A stretch of 64,000 nucleotides of DNA from Bacteroidales bacterium (lineage in GTDB: Bacteria; Bacteroidota; Bacteroidia; Bacteroidales; UBA7332), in NCBI GenBank assembly GCA_028687995.1, contig JAQTZA010000009.1, positions 1-64,000 of the forward strand. Direction: 5' to 3'. Shown one piece after another: positions 55,628 to 64,000 of this stretch. Made by a program: the position numbers and the translations under genes. Below the pieces are notes generated by a model that worked only from the letters and a program-made list of their open reading frames with translations, was not told where the DNA came from and did no database searches. Position 1 is the stretch's first letter; each line of letters begins with the position of its first letter.

Positions 55628-58600
55628 ATGAAAAGCATGAGACATGGGATGAAACGGATTTTGATCTTTGGATCAATTGCCATATTATCAATATGCTATA
55701 TTACATTTACGTGGATTCGAAAAGAAGATGAAGAGAGAGGCTTAATCCTAAAACTTGCACAATCCATAGGATCAACCTTACCCATTGATGATATTAAATC
55801 CTTAAATGCCGTCGAATCAGATCTAAACAAACCCCAATATAATAAAGTAAAAGAGATTTTAGTCAGAATAAGAGAAGTGAATCCAGAGGCAAGATTTGCC
55901 TATATTTACTCTTTGAGAAACAACAAAATTTATTTTATTGCAGATTCTGAACCACCAACTTCTCCTGATTACTCACCTCCTGGAGAAGAATATGCCGAAG
56001 CCGGAGATCTTGATAAACAGCCATTCTTAAGCGGGAAACCACTCCTTCAAAGGGCGGTAACAGATCGTTGGGGTCGATGGATTAGCATATCTATCCCTAT
56101 TATCGACAAATCTAACAACCATGTCATTGCTGTATTTGGTTTAGACTATAATGCTCATTCATGGACATCGGCTATTATTGCTGAAATTTTACAATCAAGT
56201 ATTTTAGCATTACTCTTAAGCTTAGTCTTAGTTTTCTTAATCCGCATCAGAAATAAAAATAAGCAACTAAAATCGGAGGCAATAGATAGAAATGTTACCT
56301 TGCTAATGCTTCGTGAGAGTGAAATGAAATTTCATTCAATGTTTCTCAGTCATGCTGCTGTGATGTTATTAATCGATCCTTCGACAGGTCAAATAATAGA
56401 AGCAAATAAATCAGCTGAAGATTTTTATGGATATTCGAAAGAGGTGCTTTTGAAAATGCATATAAGCGATATCAATATTTCCGCAAAAGAAGAGTTGCAG
56501 GAGGATATGAAACGTGCAACTGAACTAAAAACCAATCTATTTATTTTCAAACATAGACTTTCCACTGGAGAGGATAGATTTGTAGAAGTGCACTCAACTC
56601 CTATCAATCAGGAAGGTCAAATGCTTTTATTTTCCATTATCCACGATATTTCTGATCGTATGGCTATGGAGCTCAAATTGCAGCGAAATACGGAGTTTCA
56701 ACGCTCATTGTTAGAAAATATAGCTGTTGGTATTGTACTTATCGATCCAGATACATTGGTAGTCGAAAATGCTAATGTGTTTGGATTGGCTTTGATAGGG
56801 GATAGGAAAGAAAATATTGAAGGAATTCATTGTCATAAGATATTCTGCAATAGAGAGAGCTCAAATTATGAAGAATGCACAAAAGAATCACTTGCCGGAA
56901 ACAGTGAATCAATTTTAGTTAGAAAAGATAACACGACCATCCCAATATTACGTACAGTTAAAGAGATAATGGTGGATGGTAAAGAGAAACTGCTAGTTAG
57001 TTTTGTTGATATTACCGCACAAAAAACTGCGGAAGAAGAGTTTCTTCAAAGCAGTAAGAAATGGGAGGCAATTATTTCTGCTTCACCAGATGGAATTGGT
57101 ATCACATCGCTTGATGGAAAACTGATCTATATGTCAGGGAAATTAGTAGAAATGTTTGGTTATGCGATTGAAGAAAAGGATTTTTATATCAACAAATCTA
57201 TTTTTGAATTTATCGACCCATCTGATCACGAATTATTAAAAAAGAATATCGGCAAATTATACACCGGCGAGAACGAAAACAAAATTACCGAATACAAGGT
57301 CATTCGCAAAGATCAATCACGATTCTATGTGGATGTAAACTCAACTATACTTCTCGATTCAGATGGAAAACCGACCTCAATTCTGTTTATCGAAAGAGAT
57401 ATAACCGAACGTAAAAAAGCAGAAGAGGAGTTGCATAATGAGCGCTCTTTACTTCGTACCATCATCGATCTACTTCCCGATGCTGTTTATGTAAAAGATA
57501 AAGAGACTCGTAAAATTCTTGCCAATGCGAAAGAAGTTGGACTTTCGGGAAAAGATACTGAAGTTGAACTTCTTGGCAAAACTGACCGAGAATTATACCC
57601 GGAGAAAGAGTGGAAAAAGGCGAAAGAAGAAGATGATTATGTGCTTCAAAAAGGCGAGTCAATACTTAATATTGAAGGTCATATTACAGATAACTTAGGA
57701 AATATACATTGGATGATGGGTGCTAAAGTGCCTCTCAGAGATATTCATGGAGAAATTATTGGGTTAGTAGGTGTTAGTCATGATATAACTGATCGAAAAA
57801 TTGCAGAAGAAAAACGAAAAGAAAGTGAGCATAATTTTCGCACATTCTTCGAATCAATGGACGATATGATTATGGTTGCCGACATTACTGGAAGACCCAT
57901 ATTTACCAATGCAGCATTTATAAACAAACTAGGATATACACAAGAAGAACTTCACGAGAAAAATGTTATTGATATACGACCTGCTGAAAAAAGAGAAGAA
58001 GCGGAACAAACTTTTCGTGCCATTTTTGCAGGAACTGAGAATTCTTGCAGTCTGCCGTTAGTGAAGAAAAATGGACAACATATTCCAGTAGAAACAACGA
58101 TTTGGTTTGGAAAATGGAATGGCGAGGATTGTATATTTGGTGTTTCTAAAGATTTATCGGTTGAGCAGGCGGCGCTACACAAATTCAATACAATTTTCAA
58201 TAACAGCCCAGCTTTGATGCTTTTGGCGACCGCTCCGGACGGAACTATTACCGAAGTAAATGAGGCGTTTTTAGAAAAAACAGGATTTGACAGAGTCGAA
58301 ATTATAGACCAAAAGATTCAAGAGTTGAATATATTCTCAGACTCTGATCAGCGAGAAATTATTGCGAATGAACTTCAGAAAAGCGGCAAAATTCTCAATC
58401 TAGAAGTTGACATAAAAACTAAAAATAATCACTCGATAAACGGAATTTTCTCGAATGAAGTAATAGAATCAGGAGGTAATCAATTCCACCTCTCTGTAAT
58501 GACGGATATAACTCAACGAAAGAAAGCTGAAGATGCACTCTTGCAGCAAACTGAATTGCAAAATATTTTAGTGAGGATGGCTTCGGTTTTTATAAATTTA

Positions 58601-60523
58601 CCTATCGAAGAGGTTGACATAACAATAAGTGAATCTTTAAAAGAGATTGGAGAGTTTGTAGATGCTGATCGTAGTTATCTTTTCAATTATGACTTCGAAA
58701 ATAGAACTATATCGAATGAATATGAATGGTGCAATGAAGGAATCACTCCTCAAATTGACAGCTTACAGAATTTCTCTATTGATACAATTCAAGACTGGGT
58801 AGAAACCCATTCTGCAGGTAATATTCTTTACATTGAAGACACTTCCAAAATGGAAGATAGTCCTGAAAAAGAGAATCTACTCTCTCAAGAAATTAAAAGT
58901 CTTATTACCATCCCAATGCTTTCTAGTGGCAAATGTATAGGATTTATAGGATTTGACTCGGTAAAATCGACACGTGTTTATACTGACAAAGAGATAATAT
59001 TCTTCCGCTTGTTTGCACATTTGATTGTAAATGTAAAAACCAGAATAGGTGCAGATAAAAAACTAATAGAGACCAATAGTTATTTGGAATCAGCAACTCA
59101 GAAAGCTACTGAAATGGCTACTGAGGCGGAACGTGCTAATAAGTCGAAGAGTCTTTTCTTAGCAAATATGTCTCACGAAATTAGAACTCCTTTAAATGCA
59201 ATTATTGGCTTCTCTCAATTATTAAACCGCGAAAAATTACTTACCGAAACACAGAAAGAATACAACAACTCGATCATAAATGCAGGAGAGCATCTATTAA
59301 AATTAATTAACGATATCTTAGAGCTTTCAAAAGTTGAGGCTGGAAGAATGCAGCTTGTTTCAAACAATATTGATTTATTAGCATTTCTAGATAATGTAGA
59401 ACAACTTTTTAAAGAACCGGCACAAGCCAAACATCTCTCTTTATTATTTACAAAATCTACTGATTTACCTCAATTTGTAGTAGTGGATGAAACGAAACTA
59501 AGACAAATATTTGTCAATTTGATTAGCAATGCAATAAAATTCACAGAAAAAGGAGAGATTTCTGTTATCATAAATTCGAAAAAGATAAGTAAAGAATCGT
59601 TTGAATTATGTGTAGATGTAAAAGATACTGGTCTAGGTATACCAAAAGAAGAGCAAGATCGCCTTTTCAGACATTTTGAGCAAACAAATAGTGGCATGAA
59701 CAAAGGCAGTGGTACAGGATTGGGGCTTGCTCTAAGTCGTCAATTAGCCCTATTAATGAACGGTGATATAAAAGTAGATAGTGAACTTGGAAAAGGCGCT
59801 ACTTTTTCATTTTGTGTGACCATTAAAAAAGGAAGTAAAGATCAAATAGTCGATATATCTAAAAAGAGAGTCCTTCACATCGAAGAAAATCATCGAATCT
59901 ATAAGATTTTGATCGTAGATGATCGCGAAGAAAATCTAAGAGTGGCGCAAAATCTTTTACAATTAATTGGATTTGAAACAAATACTGCAATAAATGGAGA
60001 GATTGCTATTAATGTATTCAAAAAATGGAATCCAGACTTGATTTTAATGGATATTCGTATGCCAATAATGGATGGATATACGGCTTCGCGTATCATAAAA
60101 ACAATGCCCAATGGCCTAGCTACGCCAATTATAGCATTAACAGCAAGCACTTTTGAAGAAGACAAAGATTCGATAGATAAAGCAGGCATTAGTGGATATA
60201 TTCATAAACCCTTCAGAGAAAATGAATTATTCGGAAAAATAGCACAAACTCTAGGTATCAATTATATTTATGAGGATGATTCATCTTTAATGGAAACAAA
60301 ATTAGTTTCTGATAATATTATTTTATCAGATGAAATTAGTAAATTGCCTGAAGTTCTGATTCAAGAGATGCAAGAGGCTCTTTCTGCCGCTGACTTTGAC
60401 CTTCTACTTGAATTAATAAACAATATCGAACCTCAATTTCCTAATATTGCAAATCAGCTCAAGATACATACCACAAACTATGATTACGCATTCCTGCACT
60501 CTATTTTAAATAGTGACATTTGA
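55628..60523 (+). CDS. Hybrid sensor histidine kinase with six PAS domains, GAF and receiver
   Basis: The 1631-residue membrane kinase has these parts.
- A transmembrane helix (about 10-30), an extracytoplasmic sensing segment (about 31-180) and a second helix (about 185-206).
- Six consecutive PAS-type domains (about 232-345, 355-465, 476-596, 606-722, 732-845, 848-965), five of them ending in an ITxRKxAE-like or related linker.
- A GAF domain (about 980-1140).
- HisKA with phospho-accepting His1183 in MSHEIRTPLN.
- HATPase (N-box Asn1297/1301, G1 DTGLGIP 1333-1339).
- A receiver domain with Asp1475 and Lys1527, then a short helical tail.
Three in-frame ATGs occur in the first eight codons. 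The input signal is unknown. A second kinase follows 14 bases later. Confidence 0.93.
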   Translation: MKSMRHGMKRILIFGSIAILSICYITFTWIRKEDEERGLILKLAQSIGSTLPIDDIKSLNAVESDLNKPQYNKVKEILVRIREVNPEARFAYIYSLRNNKIYFIADSEPPTSPDYSPPGEEYAEAGDLDKQPFLSGKPLLQRAVTDRWGRWISISIPIIDKSNNHVIAVFGLDYNAHSWTSAIIAEILQSSILALLLSLVLVFLIRIRNKNKQLKSEAIDRNVTLLMLRESEMKFHSMFLSHAAVMLLIDPSTGQIIEANKSAEDFYGYSKEVLLKMHISDINISAKEELQEDMKRATELKTNLFIFKHRLSTGEDRFVEVHSTPINQEGQMLLFSIIHDISDRMAMELKLQRNTEFQRSLLENIAVGIVLIDPDTLVVENANVFGLALIGDRKENIEGIHCHKIFCNRESSNYEECTKESLAGNSESILVRKDNTTIPILRTVKEIMVDGKEKLLVSFVDITAQKTAEEEFLQSSKKWEAIISASPDGIGITSLDGKLIYMSGKLVEMFGYAIEEKDFYINKSIFEFIDPSDHELLKKNIGKLYTGENENKITEYKVIRKDQSRFYVDVNSTILLDSDGKPTSILFIERDITERKKAEEELHNERSLLRTIIDLLPDAVYVKDKETRKILANAKEVGLSGKDTEVELLGKTDRELYPEKEWKKAKEEDDYVLQKGESILNIEGHITDNLGNIHWMMGAKVPLRDIHGEIIGLVGVSHDITDRKIAEEKRKESEHNFRTFFESMDDMIMVADITGRPIFTNAAFINKLGYTQEELHEKNVIDIRPAEKREEAEQTFRAIFAGTENSCSLPLVKKNGQHIPVETTIWFGKWNGEDCIFGVSKDLSVEQAALHKFNTIFNNSPALMLLATAPDGTITEVNEAFLEKTGFDRVEIIDQKIQELNIFSDSDQREIIANELQKSGKILNLEVDIKTKNNHSINGIFSNEVIESGGNQFHLSVMTDITQRKKAEDALLQQTELQNILVRMASVFINLPIEEVDITISESLKEIGEFVDADRSYLFNYDFENRTISNEYEWCNEGITPQIDSLQNFSIDTIQDWVETHSAGNILYIEDTSKMEDSPEKENLLSQEIKSLITIPMLSSGKCIGFIGFDSVKSTRVYTDKEIIFFRLFAHLIVNVKTRIGADKKLIETNSYLESATQKATEMATEAERANKSKSLFLANMSHEIRTPLNAIIGFSQLLNREKLLTETQKEYNNSIINAGEHLLKLINDILELSKVEAGRMQLVSNNIDLLAFLDNVEQLFKEPAQAKHLSLLFTKSTDLPQFVVVDETKLRQIFVNLISNAIKFTEKGEISVIINSKKISKESFELCVDVKDTGLGIPKEEQDRLFRHFEQTNSGMNKGSGTGLGLALSRQLALLMNGDIKVDSELGKGATFSFCVTIKKGSKDQIVDISKKRVLHIEENHRIYKILIVDDREENLRVAQNLLQLIGFETNTAINGEIAINVFKKWNPDLILMDIRMPIMDGYTASRIIKTMPNGLATPIIALTASTFEEDKDSIDKAGISGYIHKPFRENELFGKIAQTLGINYIYEDDSSLMETKLVSDNIILSDEISKLPEVLIQEMQEALSAADFDLLLELINNIEPQFPNIANQLKIHTTNYDYAFLHSILNSDI

Positions 60524-60537
60524 TAAAATTGGAGATT

Positions 60538-61638
60538 ATGAACGACTCATTTCACGACACACCTAACATTCTCATCGTTGACGATATACCTGCTAATCTT
60601 AAGCTTTTAGGTGCAATACTTAAAAACGAGGGTTATAAAGTGAGACCTGTTCCAAGTGGCTCATTGGCTTTGCAAGCAGCTGAGAAAGAGAAGCCTTCTC
60701 TGATTCTATTAGATATTATGATGCCTGATATGAATGGATATGAGGTCTGTGAAAAACTAAAAGAGAATCCTGAACTTTCAGACATACCAGTCATATTTAT
60801 TAGCGCTCTAAACGATACTAGCGACATTGTGAAAGCTCTCACATCGGGAGGAGTAGACTTTATTACAAAACCCTTTCAGGCTGAAGAGGTTAAAGCACGT
60901 GTCAGCACACATTTAAAATTACGCCAACAAAGCAAAGAACTAGAAGAGTTAAATTCTACAAAAGATAAATTCTTCTCAATTATTGCCCACGATTTACGAA
61001 ATCCATTTAGCGTTCTATTAGGAATGAGCGACCTGTTGTTGAGCAATTATGACTCGTATGATGACGAAACAAGGCTTGAATTAATATCAATACAAAACGA
61101 AACTACGAAGCAGACATTTAAGCTCCTAGAGAATTTACTTGAATGGGCTAAAATTCAAAGAAGCTCTTTCGATTTTGTTAAACAGAAACTAAATCTCAAA
61201 GAGTTAGTTGAGTTAAATATAGCTCACCACAAGGAGATTTCAAAACAAAAGGAGATCGCATTAACACATTCAATTAATGATACGATTAGCATTCAGACAG
61301 ATTCAAACATGGTGCAAACTGTTTTGAGAAACCTAATAATGAATGCCATAAAATTCTCAAACATAGGTGGAAGTATTGTAATTTCTGCTAGAGAAGAGGA
61401 GGAATTCATTGAAATATCGATAACAGACAATGGCGTTGGCATCTCACCAGAAAATCTCCAAAAACTATTCAAAATTGAGAACAGTATTACAACGAAAGGT
61501 ACCGCAAATGAGAAAGGTACTGGATTGGGGTTAATGCTGTGCAAAGAGTTTGTAGAAAAGCAAGGAGGAAGAATATGGGTAGAAAGTGAAATGGGTAAAG
61601 GTAGCTCTTTCAAGTTCACCACACCTAAATCATTATAG
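60538..61638 (+). CDS. Receiver-histidine kinase hybrid (REC-HisKA-HATPase)
   Basis: The 366-residue cytoplasmic protein has an N-terminal receiver domain (NILIVDDIPANLK; phosphoacceptor Asp59 in LILLDIMMP; KPF at about 112-114), a HisKA domain with His151 in IIAHDLRNPF, and a HATPase domain (DNGVGISPE, GTGLGLMLC). It has no DNA-binding output. I chose the ATG at 60538, preceded at seven bases by GGAG, one of few Shine-Dalgarno-like sequences in this window; a TTG at 60520 is less likely. It is probably co-transcribed with the large kinase and may receive phosphate from it. Confidence 0.92.
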   Translation: MNDSFHDTPNILIVDDIPANLKLLGAILKNEGYKVRPVPSGSLALQAAEKEKPSLILLDIMMPDMNGYEVCEKLKENPELSDIPVIFISALNDTSDIVKALTSGGVDFITKPFQAEEVKARVSTHLKLRQQSKELEELNSTKDKFFSIIAHDLRNPFSVLLGMSDLLLSNYDSYDDETRLELISIQNETTKQTFKLLENLLEWAKIQRSSFDFVKQKLNLKELVELNIAHHKEISKQKEIALTHSINDTISIQTDSNMVQTVLRNLIMNAIKFSNIGGSIVISAREEEEFIEISITDNGVGISPENLQKLFKIENSITTKGTANEKGTGLGLMLCKEFVEKQGGRIWVESEMGKGSSFKFTTPKSL

Positions 61639-61658
61639 AAAAAGTAAAGACTACAAAA

Positions 61659-61697
61659 AAACCTGCTTTAAAATTAATTAAAGCAGGTTTTTTATTT
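61659..61697. terminator. Bidirectional terminator between the kinase and gapA
   Basis: A perfect 13-pair stem AAACCTGCTTTAA (61659-61671) with its complement (61678-61690) is flanked by A- and T-runs on both sides. It serves the plus-strand kinase pair and the convergent gapA. Confidence 0.9.
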
Positions 61698-61709
61698 ATA
61701 TGTTTTTGA

Positions 61710-62729
<1,020 letters not shown>

Positions 62730-62742
62730 TTAAAAACTCCTG

Positions 62743-62750
62743 CAAAGGTA
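62743..62750 (-). promoter_or_regulatory. -7 promoter element of gapA
   Basis: The minus strand reads TACCTTTG, an exact TAnnTTTG match 37 bases before the gapA ATG, with a TTTT-type -33 element 20 bases further upstream. Confidence 0.6.
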
Positions 62751-62902
62751 GTTTTTTTATATCGTTTTCTAAAATAATATCTCAAAAAAATATGCTAAAA
62801 AACACAATATAATAAATAATTGTCTCAAATTAGAAAGATTATTATAGCATTTTGCTATCTAAATATTACAAATATACACGTTCTGTTAATTCAATTATTA
62901 TG

Positions 62903-62910
62903 TATCTTTG
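62903..62910 (+). promoter_or_regulatory. -7 promoter element of the RHH-like gene and tadA
   Basis: TATCTTTG matches TAnnTTTG exactly, 24 bases before the ATG at 62935. The rest of the 62706-62934 gap is AT-rich with no other feature seen. Confidence 0.55.
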
Positions 62911-62934
62911 CGTTCAATAGTAGCATAGCATCCG

Positions 62935-63165
62935 ATGAAAAAGAAATTGCCTCAAAAGCAACCTGCAAAAGCTTCTCTAAAAAGAGAAAATAAGATTACC
63001 TTTTCACTCAATGAAAAAGAATTCAACATGATGCGCCAATATCTCGACAAACATAAAATCGAGAACCAATCTCGTTGGATTCGGGAGGTTGTAATGTCAT
63101 ATCTTTGGAAAAAAACAGAAGAAGACTACCCAACCCTTTTCAATGAAAATGAAATCCGAAAATAA
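62935..63165 (+). CDS. Small ribbon-helix-helix-like protein
   Basis: The 76-residue protein has a basic N-terminal tail (about 1-20). A short strand (ITFSLNEKEF) and two helices follow (FNMMRQYLDKHKIE, SRWIREVVMSYLWKK), which is the ribbon-helix-helix pattern of small DNA-binding proteins. No known family is certain. Its TAA stop shares one base with the tadA ATG (TAATG), so translation of the two is coupled. Function unknown; a regulator or structural partner is only a guess. Confidence 0.65.
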   Translation: MKKKLPQKQPAKASLKRENKITFSLNEKEFNMMRQYLDKHKIENQSRWIREVVMSYLWKKTEEDYPTLFNENEIRK

Positions 63166-63602
63166 TGGTGCTCTCTGACGAATACTTTATGAAATATGCC
63201 ATTCAAGAGGCTCGAAAAGCATTTGACTCTGGAGAAATTCCCGTTGGTGCAGTTGTCGTATGCAATCAAACGATTATAGCAAGAGCTCATAATTTAACAG
63301 AAACACTTAACGATGTAACTGCTCACGCAGAAATGCAAGCCATTACAATGGCAGCAAATGTATTGGGTGGGAAATATTTAACCGATTGCACACTCTACGT
63401 CACACTAGAACCTTGCAGTATGTGCGCTGGAGCATTGGGCTGGTCTCAAATTACGAGAATTGTCTATGGTGCTTCAGATTCAAAGAAAGGATATACGACA
63501 AACACATTAGGTGTATTGCATCCAAAAACTCAAATTGCGAATAATATTTTGGCAGACGAGTGCTCAGCACTATTGAAAAACTTTTTTAAAAAGAGAAGAT
63601 AA
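63165..63602 (+). CDS. tadA: tRNA-specific adenosine deaminase TadA
   Basis: The 145-residue zinc deaminase converts adenosine 34 to inosine in the tRNA-Arg anticodon. The catalytic HAE is in VTAHAEMQAI and the zinc cysteines are in EPCSMCAGAL. IPVGAVVV near residue 25 is also conserved. It overlaps the preceding small gene by one base and converges with a DUF4834 gene after two bases. A generic nucleoside deaminase is possible, but the length and motifs favour TadA. Confidence 0.93.
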   Translation: MVLSDEYFMKYAIQEARKAFDSGEIPVGAVVVCNQTIIARAHNLTETLNDVTAHAEMQAITMAANVLGGKYLTDCTLYVTLEPCSMCAGALGWSQITRIVYGASDSKKGYTTNTLGVLHPKTQIANNILADECSALLKNFFKKRR

Positions 63603-63604
63603 CC

Positions 63605-63856
63605 TTACTTCTTGATTTCTTCATATTCGGCATAATCCCCTTCTGATCTATCAAAAATCTTTTTTCTTTTGGAAGACGTTGGCTCATCTTGTGTATGATG
63701 AGTATGTGTATTCTGACCACCAAATGAAGAATTGGCCGTACGGCGTAACGAAGGAAAGAAAATAGACAATATGCCTCTAATCATACTGATTCCGAAGGAT
63801 AATACCGACAGAATCAATAATAATATAATGACAAATAGAAATAATATAAATGACAT
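63605..63856 (-). CDS. DUF4834 family small membrane protein
   Basis: The 83-residue protein has one N-terminal transmembrane segment (about 3-25), an SMIRGILSIFFPSLRR amphipathic stretch, a low-complexity histidine/threonine-rich middle and the conserved acidic end KKIFDRSEGDYAEYEEI. This is the DUF4834 pattern of Bacteroidetes. Function unknown. It follows a partial membrane gene by 49 bases on the same strand and converges with tadA. Confidence 0.82.
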   Translation of the reverse strand: MSFILFLFVIILLLILSVLSFGISMIRGILSIFFPSLRRTANSSFGGQNTHTHHTQDEPTSSKRKKIFDRSEGDYAEYEEIKK

Positions 63857-63905
63857 ATTAGTGAAGTTTATCTATAAGATCAAAACAAACGAATTTGGTT
63901 TGAGT

Positions 63906-64000
63906 TCAACGTTTAATTATTTTTACAAACAACGAACTTATAATATAAATTCCAATTGAAAGAGAAACACCAAGATATCCATAGAAAATAATCAATCCCA
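63906..64000 (-). CDS. C-terminal fragment of a membrane protein (cut by window edge)
   Basis: Read on the minus strand from base 63998, an open frame of 30 codons ends with TGA at 63906-63908. The sequence (GLIIFYGYLGVSLSIGIYII then a short basic end) looks like a final transmembrane helix with a positive cytoplasmic tail. It is too short to identify. It lies 49 bases upstream of the DUF4834 gene on the same strand. Confidence 0.45.
   Translation of the reverse strand, partial: GLIIFYGYLGVSLSIGIYIISSLFVKIIKR

Overview
The window reads as chromosomal DNA of an AT-rich member of the Bacteroidetes, most likely order Bacteroidales; a fermentative Paludibacter-like organism is my best guess, by inference only. 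The evidence is a SusC/SusD pair with an ECF sigma factor and FecR-type anti-sigma factor, type IX secretion (T9SS) C-terminal signals, DUF2851, DUF4834 and DUF2807 proteins, a very long signal peptidase I, many promoters of the Bacteroidetes type (-7 element TAnnTTTG) and almost no Shine-Dalgarno sequences. I saw no tRNA, rRNA, CRISPR array or insertion sequence.

Region 1 (1-10652, minus strand) is an L-rhamnose catabolic operon, read rhaB, rhaA, rhaEW, lutA, lutB, lutC, then a tandem class II aldolase-like gene. A terminator follows, then an AraC-type regulator with its own promoter. Together the enzymes can turn L-rhamnose into dihydroxyacetone phosphate plus L-lactaldehyde, L-lactate and finally pyruvate. 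No rhamnose transporter is present. The lut spacers carry palindromic, REP-like sequences, and the rhaB upstream region holds a 21-bp-spaced direct repeat that could be the AraC-type operator.

Region 2 (10882-23153) contains serB, an outer-membrane protein, trxA, dnaE and a 1924-residue two-module non-ribosomal peptide synthetase (A-T-C-A-T-TE). Hand reading of its pockets suggests a branched hydrophobic residue followed by glycine.

Region 3 (23470-39734) is mostly housekeeping: glyS, an FKBP lipoprotein, a tRNA-dihydrouridine synthase, lepB-dapB and dnaG, mixed with Bacteroidetes-specific envelope and unknown proteins and one stray ORF6N-domain gene.

Region 4 (39743-54611) is a polysaccharide-utilization-like locus. 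The minus strand reads ECF sigma, fecR, susC, susD, a tandem LamG T9SS protein, a LamG/FN3/metallophosphatase T9SS protein, a second metallophosphoesterase and a GH16 glucanase. A carbohydrate-esterase-like lipoprotein diverges from the sigma gene. Two phosphoesterases beside a GH16 enzyme suggest a phosphorylated or phosphodiester-bearing glycan as substrate; this is the most interesting system here. Stem-loops sit at three of its gene junctions.

Region 5 (54782-64000) holds an acetate transporter (SatP family), a giant six-PAS hybrid sensor kinase followed by a second REC-kinase, gapA, a small ribbon-helix-helix-like gene overlapping tadA, a DUF4834 gene and the C-terminal end of a membrane protein cut by the window edge.
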